A stretch of DNA of 14,423 nucleotides from positions 1-14,423 of the forward strand of contig CANFLP010000045.1 in NCBI GenBank assembly GCA_947447835.1. The letters are read 5' to 3'. Each line of letters opens with the position of its first letter. Position 1 is the first letter of the stretch. This document shows, piece after piece, positions 7,748 to 14,177 of this stretch. A program made the translations under genes and the position numbers. The notes under the pieces were generated by a model. That model saw nothing but the letters and a program-made list of their open reading frames with translations, was not told where the DNA came from and ran no database searches. The stretch is from Bacteroidota bacterium. GTDB lineage: Bacteria > Bacteroidota > Bacteroidia > Chitinophagales > Chitinophagaceae.

Positions 7748-9970
7748 TTATTTGCTCTTTACTGCACTTGATTTAAATGCACTCAATATTTTACTAGACT
7801 CATTAATTTGAATATCCTTTGCTACCATTTTTAACCAAGCCTGATATCTGTCTTGCTTTGTCTTATCCGGATTATTGTAAAATTTGTCATAGTCTGCTTT
7901 TAAAGGAGCCACTTGCATCAGGTCTTTAAGCTTTAAACTATTTTCATTTTGTTGAATTACCGCTTGGATTTGTTTTTTATACTGCAAATATTTATCCAAT
8001 TTCAAATATACAGGATGATCCATTTGAGAAGATACCCATTGTAAATTCTTCTTGAATTTAATAGTTGCAGTGTCTGCATCAATTTTTCGTTTAGCAGCCA
8101 ATGCAATTTTATCAATATTGTAATTAGCTACCCATGGTTGGAATTTTGCTTTTTGCATTTCATCCCATTCCAAGGCCGAAAGGTTGTCCTTTTCACGATA
8201 TTTTAATAACTCGTATTCATCTGGGAATACCACATCCGATGCAACCCCTTTCTTTTGAGTTGAGCTACCTGTGATTCTATAAAATTTTTGGAAGGTTAGT
8301 TTCACAGCTCCATATTCTGTTTGAATACCCAAAGAATCCAACGGTTTCCCAAATGCTACATTTCTTTGTACGGTTCCTTTACCATAAGTGGAAGTGCTTC
8401 CAACAATAACACCTCTCTTATAATCTTGTATAGCGCCAGCAAATATCTCACTTGCTGATGCACTAAACTCATTTACCATAACTACCAATGGGCCATTGTA
8501 TAATAAACCAGGTGTTTCGTCTGCTAATACTTGAGAACGTCCTTCTCTGTCTCTAATTTGAACCACCGGTCCTTTGTCAATAAACAAACCAACCATTTGA
8601 ACCACTTCGTATAATGATCCACCTCCATTGTATCTTACATCAATAATAATCCCGTCTACTTTTTCTGCTTTTAATTTCTCAACCTCTTTTGCTACATCTT
8701 TAGAACATCTAGCTCCTTCTTCTCTATCAAAATCTGCATAAAAATCTGGCAATAAAATGTAACCAATTTTCTCAGTGCCTTTTGTGATGATCACACTTCT
8801 TGCATAACCCTCATCTAAAACAATTTTTTCTCTTTTTAAAGACACTACTTTAATACTTCCATCTGGTTTTTTAATTGTTAATCTTACTTCAGATCCTAAA
8901 TCTCCCCTTATTAATTTTACGGCATCTGTTGTTTCAAAACCCGCAATATCAACAGGCTCTTCATTGCCTTGAGCGATTTTAATAATTACGTCATTCACAA
9001 CTAACTGCCCTGATTTCCATGCTGCACCTCCGGGTTGGATACTTACTAATTTAACGCCATTGTCATCGGCTCCTAATTGAGCCCCAATGCCATAAAAAAC
9101 ACCACTCATTTGTTCCGTAAATGAACGCTTTTCAACCGGAGCAAAATAGTCGGTATGTGGGTCCATTAAACCTGTAATGGTATTTAAAAAAGCATCAAAC
9201 TTTTTTTCTTCATTAAAAGTCTTGTCTTGTTGATCAAATCTTTTATGATAAGACTTTGCAATTGAAACTCTTGCTTCCACTTCCAAAACAGAATCCGCTT
9301 TAATTACAAATTTGGATTCAGCTTTAGGTTTTGCAGAGTCAGACTTGTCATTTTTTAAATCCGTTACTGTTACTTTAACTGTTGCAACTTTTTTCTTATA
9401 ATTTTCTCTTTCCTCTATTAAACTTGCATATCGCTCTAAACATTTATACTTTACTTGCTTATACCATCTAGCATAACGATCATTCGCATTTGCTGGGTAG
9501 GCAATACTATCCACATCTAAACGCAAGGAGTCATCAACCGAATAATCAAATGGTTGTTTAATGATAGAATCAAATATGGTTTTAGCCTGCGCATATCTTC
9601 TGTTATACATACTACTTACTGCAGGTTCAAATTGAATTTTAGCGCCATGAATTTCATCATCTATGGTGCTTTGAAAAACCTTTAAAGAATCGATATCTTC
9701 TTGTGAAAACAAATTCTTTTCTGGATCCAATGCTTTTAAATACGCGTCAAAAACCTCTTTAGAAAATTGATCATCAATTTTACGAGGACTATAATGTTCG
9801 CTCTCTAGCAAATGCCCGATAGTTGATAATAATTTACGATGTCTTATTTCAGGTGACTCGTTAGCGTTGGTTTTAAATGTATTGAATGCAAAAAATAATC
9901 CTCCCATTAATACCAAAGTGGCAAAGAATTTCCACTTATTTTGTTTTACATATGTCATAATTGCGTGCAT
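7748..9970 (-). CDS. prc: Carboxy-terminal processing peptidase (tail-specific protease, S41 family, Prc type)
   Basis: A 740-residue periplasmic serine protease that trims or degrades envelope proteins from their C-termini. A signal anchor spans about 12-30, preceded by basic residues. An N-terminal helical domain (about 40-280) contains LDPEKNLFS and GLMDPHTDYFAP, both typical of Prc. The PDZ domain spans about 290-380 (GIGAQLG, then IQPGGAAWKSG). The S41 catalytic domain spans about 390-560, with the Ser-Lys dyad at Ser505 (FSASASEI) and Lys531 (TYGKGTVQ). Ser505 is chosen by alignment to the known E. coli Prc pattern. A DUF3340-type C-terminal helical domain fills about 575-735. The size fits the long Prc group and not the 400-550-residue CtpA type. 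The start is either 9970 (MHAIMTYVK) or the ATG at 9958 (MTYVK). The second gives a more usual signal sequence and a 5' leader like that of the DUF2723 gene, so the first four residues are uncertain. Confidence 0.92.
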   Translation of the reverse strand: MHAIMTYVKQNKWKFFATLVLMGGLFFAFNTFKTNANESPEIRHRKLLSTIGHLLESEHYSPRKIDDQFSKEVFDAYLKALDPEKNLFSQEDIDSLKVFQSTIDDEIHGAKIQFEPAVSSMYNRRYAQAKTIFDSIIKQPFDYSVDDSLRLDVDSIAYPANANDRYARWYKQVKYKCLERYASLIEERENYKKKVATVKVTVTDLKNDKSDSAKPKAESKFVIKADSVLEVEARVSIAKSYHKRFDQQDKTFNEEKKFDAFLNTITGLMDPHTDYFAPVEKRSFTEQMSGVFYGIGAQLGADDNGVKLVSIQPGGAAWKSGQLVVNDVIIKIAQGNEEPVDIAGFETTDAVKLIRGDLGSEVRLTIKKPDGSIKVVSLKREKIVLDEGYARSVIITKGTEKIGYILLPDFYADFDREEGARCSKDVAKEVEKLKAEKVDGIIIDVRYNGGGSLYEVVQMVGLFIDKGPVVQIRDREGRSQVLADETPGLLYNGPLVVMVNEFSASASEIFAGAIQDYKRGVIVGSTSTYGKGTVQRNVAFGKPLDSLGIQTEYGAVKLTFQKFYRITGSSTQKKGVASDVVFPDEYELLKYREKDNLSALEWDEMQKAKFQPWVANYNIDKIALAAKRKIDADTATIKFKKNLQWVSSQMDHPVYLKLDKYLQYKKQIQAVIQQNENSLKLKDLMQVAPLKADYDKFYNNPDKTKQDRYQAWLKMVAKDIQINESSKILSAFKSSAVKSK

Positions 9971-9978
9971 GAAGTTTT

Positions 9979-9986
9979 CAAAAATA
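9979..9986 (-). promoter_or_regulatory. -7 promoter box (TATTTTTG) for the prc-upxY unit
   Basis: Read on the minus strand, 9986 to 9979 is TATTTTTG, an exact TAnnTTTG match. It ends eight bases before the ATG at 9970 and 20 bases before the alternative ATG at 9958. A TTG (CAA on the plus strand at 10003-10005) lies 16 bases upstream, just short of the usual 17-23 spacing for a -33 element. The short distance to 9970 means transcription would begin about four bases before it, which favours either a near-leaderless mRNA or the 9958 start. Confidence 0.6.
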
Positions 9987-10091
9987 GCGTAAAATGGCTA
10001 TTCAAGCTTGTAAATAGGAATTAAAGAGGCTTTTTTTACCATAATTTTATAAAAAGATGCAAAACTACTTTTATAGATTGCCGAATTGATG

Positions 10092-10099
10092 TATTTTTG
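10092..10099 (+). promoter_or_regulatory. -7 promoter box (TATTTTTG) for tRNA-His
   Basis: TATTTTTG is an exact TAnnTTTG match, followed by CGACCC. It ends 11 bases before the first base of the tRNA, leaving a predicted 5' leader of roughly 5-7 bases for RNase P to remove. The mtaB and outer-membrane receptor boxes are followed by similar C-rich stretches (CCGTCC and CACCCT). Confidence 0.65.
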
Positions 10100-10110
10100 C
10101 GACCCTAAAT

Positions 10111-10185
10111 GGAGGGCGTAGCTCAGTAGGTTAGAGCGACAGTTTGTGGCACTGTAGGCCGTGGGTTCGAGACCCATCGTTCTCC
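10111..10185 (+). tRNA. tRNA-His (anticodon GUG)
   Basis: A complete cloverleaf can be folded by hand. The acceptor arm is 10112-10118 paired with 10178-10184, including two G-U pairs. U8-A9 follow, then a D-arm with stem GCTC/GAGC. The anticodon stem is ACAGT/ACTGT with loop TTGTGGC, which places GTG at 10146-10148. The T-arm is GTGGG/CCCAT with loop TTCGAGA. The encoded extra 5' G at 10111 faces C73 at 10185; the G-1:C73 pair is the identity mark of tRNA-His and confirms the assignment. CCA is not encoded (CCC follows C73), so it must be added enzymatically. A terminator starts four bases later. Confidence 0.97.
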
Positions 10186-10188
10186 CCC

Positions 10189-10222
10189 AAAAAAACCTAT
10201 CCCAATCGGGATGGGTTTTTTT
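10189..10222 (+). terminator. Intrinsic terminator of tRNA-His
   Basis: The arms CCTATCCC (10196-10203) and GGGATGGG (10208-10215) pair with one T-G wobble around an AATC loop. They are extended by seven A-T pairs (A run 10189-10195, T run 10216-10222). The T run gives a classic U-tract. The downstream membrane-protein ATG is only 17 bases further on, with no promoter box between, so read-through may supply that gene. Confidence 0.88.
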
Positions 10223-10239
10223 ATAAAGTGTAAAATCCT

Positions 10240-10737
10240 ATGGACTATATTTTAATTCCTTTATTATCGGCCTTTTTAGCATGGTTCATTGCATGGTTTT
10301 TTGTAAAAGCTATTTTCATGAATTGGAACAAGGGCCTAACCCAACAAATTGAAGCATTTGATATTGAGCATAAATTATCTAGCGAGACAACTAAGGCTCA
10401 ATTTGAATCGGTCTTGCCCTTTATTGACGAACAACTTGACCAGTTTTTTAAACATAAGCTTAGTGAGAAAATGCCCATTGTGTCTATGTTTATTGGCGAC
10501 AAAACCGTAAATCAATTAAAGACAGTATTTATCGAAGAATTACAAATTTTGTTCCCCGAATTGGTAAAGAAATTTGCAACTAGTGCTAAAGAAGATTTTG
10601 CTCATAATTTGCAAAAAAAATGGAAGCCAATTTTGGAACCTGCCTTACTTAAGGCAACAAGAAAATACCGTTTACTAGCCATTTTTATTGGACTAATTTG
10701 GGGCGTCCTAATCCTATTGCTTACCAACCACTTTTAA
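10240..10737 (+). CDS. Small DUF445-like two-span membrane protein
   Basis: A 165-residue protein with one hydrophobic helix at each end, about 3-27 and 143-162. Between them lies a roughly 110-residue amphipathic, mainly helical section. The N-terminal segment IPLLSAFLAWFIAWFFVKAIF and the middle MPIVSMFIGDKTVNQLKTVFIEELQ resemble the start and repeated units of DUF445 proteins. That family is usually about 400 residues long, so this would be a short form. The likely place is the inner membrane with the middle part in the cytoplasm or periplasm; the side is not clear. Its function is unknown. It starts 17 bases after the tRNA-His terminator and no TAnnTTTG box lies between them, so it may depend on read-through or on a promoter I do not recognise. 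The gene looks intact and its base composition matches its neighbours. Confidence 0.75.
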   Translation: MDYILIPLLSAFLAWFIAWFFVKAIFMNWNKGLTQQIEAFDIEHKLSSETTKAQFESVLPFIDEQLDQFFKHKLSEKMPIVSMFIGDKTVNQLKTVFIEELQILFPELVKKFATSAKEDFAHNLQKKWKPILEPALLKATRKYRLLAIFIGLIWGVLILLLTNHF

Positions 10738-10747
10738 TTGCCGTTCA

Positions 10748-10776
10748 TATAATCTAGCTACCATCCCTAGATTATA
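10748..10776. promoter_or_regulatory. Perfect 10-bp inverted repeat upstream of the outer-membrane receptor promoter (candidate operator)
   Basis: The arms TATAATCTAG (10748-10757) and CTAGATTATA (10767-10776) are perfect inverted copies around a 9-base spacer. The repeat ends five bases before the -7 box at 10782 and covers the -33/-20 region. That is where a dimeric repressor or activator would act. It could instead be a weak terminator for the membrane-protein gene that ends at 10737, but no T-run follows. Confidence 0.5.
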
Positions 10777-10781
10777 AAGCG

Positions 10782-10789
10782 CATCTTTG
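10782..10789 (+). promoter_or_regulatory. -7 promoter box (CATCTTTG) for the outer-membrane receptor gene
   Basis: CATCTTTG differs from TAnnTTTG only in its first base and is followed by CACCC, like the tRNA-His box. It lies 43 bases before the ATG at 10833, giving a leader of about 38 bases, longer than most in this window. It is weaker by sequence than its neighbours' boxes, consistent with a promoter that needs help from a regulator at the palindrome. Confidence 0.5.
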
Positions 10790-10832
10790 CACCCTCAATA
10801 AACCGTTGAGACAAAACAGTATCTAATACATT

Positions 10833-13424
10833 ATGAAATATATATCAATCTTAGTATTTGCTATTTTATTACAGACAAATACATTCGCACAAATGCCAGG
10901 AATGGCAGGGGCAAGAGGAGCCGGTGCAACAAGCAATACGGGTCATTTTTATGGCAAAATAGTGGACGCAAGTAACAAGGGCATAGAAGGTATTACCCTG
11001 CAATTAAAAGGCAGCAAGTTTGATCCTGCGACCAAAAAAAATACCGAAGTTATTTTAGGAACGATATTAACCGAATCCAATGGTGATTTTAGTTTTGAAA
11101 ACCTACCAGTGATGGGCAATTTTAAATTAATTGTTTCTGGAGTAGGTTATAAAAAATTAGAGAAGACATTGAGCTTTAATCTTAAAATGGGTGCTGGTCA
11201 AAGTATGCAAGATATGATGGCAATGGTTGATAAGGATTTAGGTAATATTAAATTGGAAGAATCTGCCGAAGACTTAAAATCGGTTACCGTAACAAGTACC
11301 GCTAAGCCTCAATTCGAAATGGGCATTGACCGTAAAATATTTAATGTAGAAAAGAATTTAACTAGCCAAGGACAAACGGCAGTTGAAGTAATGAAAAGCA
11401 TCCCTAACTTAAATGTGGACATTGATGGCAATGTGACTTTAAGAAATGCAGCTCCAACCTTGTTAATCGACAACCGTCCTACTACTTTAACTATGGATCA
11501 GATTCCTGCTGATATTATTGACCGTGTAGAAATTATCACCAATCCATCTGCAAAATACGATGCTACTGGTGGCAATGCAGGCATCTTAAATATCGTGTTA
11601 AAAAAGAATAGAAAGAATGGTTACAATGGTGGTATAAGAACAGGTTTAGACATGCGAGGTAAATTTAATGGCGGTGGCGATATGAATGTAAGAGATAGTA
11701 AATTTAATTTCTCGTTGAACGCAAACATAAATGGACGTAAATCTATAAGCACTTCAACCACTGAAAGACAAATATTAGGTACCGCTTTACCTACTAATGT
11801 CAAAACCATTAATAATAGTAATGGAGATGGTTCATTTAATTTTTACAGAGCAGGTGTGGATTATTTTGCAGATAATAGAAATACATTTTCATTGTACTCA
11901 AATATTATGCAAGGAACCATGGCTAGTGCTGGTACTCAACTAATAGATTCTATTATAAGTACTAATTCACGAAATTATAGCTTGGACAATTCTTCTAAAT
12001 TCACCTTCTTAAACAAAGGTGCTCAATTAAGTTACAAGCATTTGTTTGCAGACAAAGGACATGAGTTATCTGCCGATTTTAACTACAATGAATCTGACCA
12101 AAATAGTAAGTCTCTAGTTAATTCTTCTATTATAAATCAACAGAGCTTAGGTAGTGGCAATAACAAGAATTACTCTTTTAATATGGATTATGCACGTGAG
12201 TTTAAAAACGACGTGAAATTTGAAGCAGGATTAAAATACAATGATCGTTCTGAATACAACAAGCGTGATCAGTTTAGAAATGATTTATTGATTGATGCAA
12301 TTAGTAGCCAATATCAATATGGTGAAAAAGTATACGCCGCCTATTCAAATTTGAATATGAAAAAAGACAAATGGAGTATGCAATTAGGATTAAGAGCAGA
12401 AAGTCGTGCATATGATGGAAACATCTTAAGTAAAAAAGGATTAGACTCTTTGCCTTTCCATACTAGCTACCCTATTTCTCTTTTCCCTAGTGCATTCATC
12501 AACTATAAAGTAGATGATAAACAAGATTTCCAATTGAATTACTCAAAACGTATCAGCCCTCCTAACTTCTTCCAATTATTGCCTTTCCCTGATTACAGTG
12601 ATCCTCAAAACATTTCTGTTGGTAACCCAGGTTTAAAGCCACAGTTTACACATTCATTTGAAGTTGCATACAATAATGCCTATAAAAAGGGATCTAATTT
12701 TTTAGCAACTGCCTATTATAAATACAGCACCGACCTTATTACAAGCTACATTTATAGAGACATTAATAGAGCATCCCCAAATTTAGATAGCGCTTATTTT
12801 AGTTCATCTATCAATGCTAATACAGCAACCGTATACGGCCTTGAATTAAGTAATAAAACTGCCATCACAAAATGGTGGGATATGAATTTGAGTTTTAACC
12901 TATTCAAATCAGCTATCACTGCGACTATTCCAGGTCAAAATGTAAATAACGATTTAACAAGTTGGTTTAGCAAAATGAATAACACATTCAAATTGCCTAA
13001 CGGCTTCTCCTACCAATTTAGTGGTCAATACCAAGCTAAAACTATTTTACCTCCAGGTGGAAGTAGCAGTGGTGGTGGTAGAGGTGGCCCAATGGGTGGT
13101 GGCTTTGGTGGACCACAGTCTACTGCACAAGGATATAACTTCCCTTCATATGACTTTGATATGGCTATTAAGAAAGATTGGACTTTGAAAGGAGGAAGAA
13201 CTGCTAGCCTTTCATTTAATGTGAACGACGTGTTTAAAACAAGGGTAAATAAAACCTATTCAGAAAGCCAATACTTTATTCAAAACGTAACTCGTGTTAG
13301 AGATCAACAAATGTTTAGAGTTAACTTCTCCTACCGCTTTGGTAAGTTTGATGTGAACTTATTAAGAAGAAAAAGCACTAAAGGTGATGAAGGCGGTGGA
13401 GGAATGGATTCAATGCCTCAATAA
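10833..13424 (+). CDS. TonB-receptor-like outer-membrane beta-barrel protein with N-terminal carboxypeptidase-regulatory-like domain
   Basis: An 863-residue outer-membrane protein. A signal peptide covers 1-19 with likely cleavage at TFA|Q. A short Gly/Met-rich linker (20-36) follows, then a CarboxypepD_reg-like beta-sandwich (about 37-115, GHFYGKIVDASNKGIEGITLQLKG). A plug-type domain spans about 150-258 (VEVMKSIPNLNVDIDGNV, LLIDNRPTTL, IPADIIDRVEIITNPSAKYDATGGNAGILNI). The rest is a beta-barrel of the OMP_b-brl_3 type, about 265-846, ending in FRVNFSYRFGKF. A Gly-rich stretch at about 740-763 probably forms a surface loop or turn. A 25-residue charged and Gly/Met-rich tail follows the last strand. 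No SusD partner, FecI sigma factor or FecR lies nearby, so the ligand is unknown; this family is often not a SusC glycan transporter. The gene is monocistronic, with a palindrome upstream and a terminator 22 bases past the stop. Confidence 0.88.
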   Translation: MKYISILVFAILLQTNTFAQMPGMAGARGAGATSNTGHFYGKIVDASNKGIEGITLQLKGSKFDPATKKNTEVILGTILTESNGDFSFENLPVMGNFKLIVSGVGYKKLEKTLSFNLKMGAGQSMQDMMAMVDKDLGNIKLEESAEDLKSVTVTSTAKPQFEMGIDRKIFNVEKNLTSQGQTAVEVMKSIPNLNVDIDGNVTLRNAAPTLLIDNRPTTLTMDQIPADIIDRVEIITNPSAKYDATGGNAGILNIVLKKNRKNGYNGGIRTGLDMRGKFNGGGDMNVRDSKFNFSLNANINGRKSISTSTTERQILGTALPTNVKTINNSNGDGSFNFYRAGVDYFADNRNTFSLYSNIMQGTMASAGTQLIDSIISTNSRNYSLDNSSKFTFLNKGAQLSYKHLFADKGHELSADFNYNESDQNSKSLVNSSIINQQSLGSGNNKNYSFNMDYAREFKNDVKFEAGLKYNDRSEYNKRDQFRNDLLIDAISSQYQYGEKVYAAYSNLNMKKDKWSMQLGLRAESRAYDGNILSKKGLDSLPFHTSYPISLFPSAFINYKVDDKQDFQLNYSKRISPPNFFQLLPFPDYSDPQNISVGNPGLKPQFTHSFEVAYNNAYKKGSNFLATAYYKYSTDLITSYIYRDINRASPNLDSAYFSSSINANTATVYGLELSNKTAITKWWDMNLSFNLFKSAITATIPGQNVNNDLTSWFSKMNNTFKLPNGFSYQFSGQYQAKTILPPGGSSSGGGRGGPMGGGFGGPQSTAQGYNFPSYDFDMAIKKDWTLKGGRTASLSFNVNDVFKTRVNKTYSESQYFIQNVTRVRDQQMFRVNFSYRFGKFDVNLLRRKSTKGDEGGGGMDSMPQ

Positions 13425-13445
13425 TATTAAGAATTTATTTCTTTA

Positions 13446-13486
13446 TTTAAAAAGCCTAGCTGGAATTTCCTGCTAGGCTTTTTAAA
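13446..13486. terminator. Bidirectional intrinsic terminator between the receptor gene and pcm
   Basis: A perfect 15-bp inverted repeat has arms TTTAAAAAGCCTAGC (13446-13460) and GCTAGGCTTTTTAAA (13472-13486) around an 11-base loop. The loop can itself form GGA/TCC. A T-run follows the GC core on either strand. It lies 22 bases after the receptor stop and 16 bases beyond the pcm stop, so it can end both convergent transcripts. Confidence 0.9.
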
Positions 13487-13502
13487 TATATTATGTATGA
13501 GT

Positions 13503-14168
13503 TTATCTCTTGACTTCCTTCCCTTCTAACATAGGAACGAATGAAAACTCTTCAAAGGATTCACTTTTAGCTAATCCATCTTTTTTCTTTGTGAGCCTTA
13601 GCATACGCTGTGCCGTTTCGGATTCATCTACAGGAATTACCATTACCCCTTTCACCTTTAATTGTTCCCACAATTTCTCTGGGATATTAGGCGCTGCTGC
13701 AGTGATGATAATTTTATCAAATGGAGCAAATTTAGGAAGTCCTTCAAAGCCATCTCCAAAAAAGAATTGAATATCTGGGTACTGTTGTTTAAATAAGTAT
13801 TGGCCTGTTTTAGATGCAAGTTCCTCCTGCCTTTCAATGGTAAAGACTATTGCCCCCATCGCGGCCAATATAGTAGTTTGGTACATACTGCCCGTACCAA
13901 TTTCAAGTACCTTATCCCCCTTTTTTACATTCAACAATTGCGTTTGATACGCCACTGTGTAAGGTTGTGAAATAGTTTGATTCGCGGCAATTGGAAAGGC
14001 ACGATCCTCGTAGGCAATTTTATCAAATGCAGAGTCCAAGAAAAAGTGCCTAGGTATCATGCCTATTGCCTCTAATACCCCTTCATCGGTAATTCCCTTT
14101 TCTTTTAATTGTGCAACTAATTGCTTTCTTAATCCTTTGTGCAGATAAGTATCTTCTGTTTTACGCAT
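13503..14168 (-). CDS. pcm: Protein-L-isoaspartate O-methyltransferase
   Basis: A 221-residue SAM-dependent enzyme that methylates L-isoaspartyl residues in aged proteins and so starts their repair to normal aspartate. The conserved pre-motif QTISQPYTVAYQTQLL (about 64-79) and motif I VLEIGTGS (about 88-95) are present, followed by the acidic residue in TIERQEEL. The motif QFFFGDGFEGLP and the hydrophobic IIITAAAPNIP (about 148-158) also match the family. Length is normal. One oddity is that motif I reads GTGSMYQ where GTGSGYQ is usual, so a bulky Met replaces the last Gly of the SAM loop. The gene starts nine bases after the stop of the upstream phosphohexomutase and is probably in the same transcript. 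The ATG at 14168 gives a normal N-terminus. Confidence 0.93.
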   Translation of the reverse strand: MRKTEDTYLHKGLRKQLVAQLKEKGITDEGVLEAIGMIPRHFFLDSAFDKIAYEDRAFPIAANQTISQPYTVAYQTQLLNVKKGDKVLEIGTGSMYQTTILAAMGAIVFTIERQEELASKTGQYLFKQQYPDIQFFFGDGFEGLPKFAPFDKIIITAAAPNIPEKLWEQLKVKGVMVIPVDESETAQRMLRLTKKKDGLAKSESFEEFSFVPMLEGKEVKR

Positions 14169-14177
14169 GTATCTTTT

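Noticed and set aside
10060..10067. Second TAnnTTTG match (TAGTTTTG) on the minus strand upstream of prc
   Set aside because: It is about 90 bases from the start codon and a nearer exact box exists at 9979-9986. A chance match in AT-rich DNA is plausible, though a minor upstream promoter cannot be excluded.
13510..13770. 86-residue open frame antisense to pcm
   Set aside because: It overlaps the conserved pcm coding sequence entirely and has no independent support.
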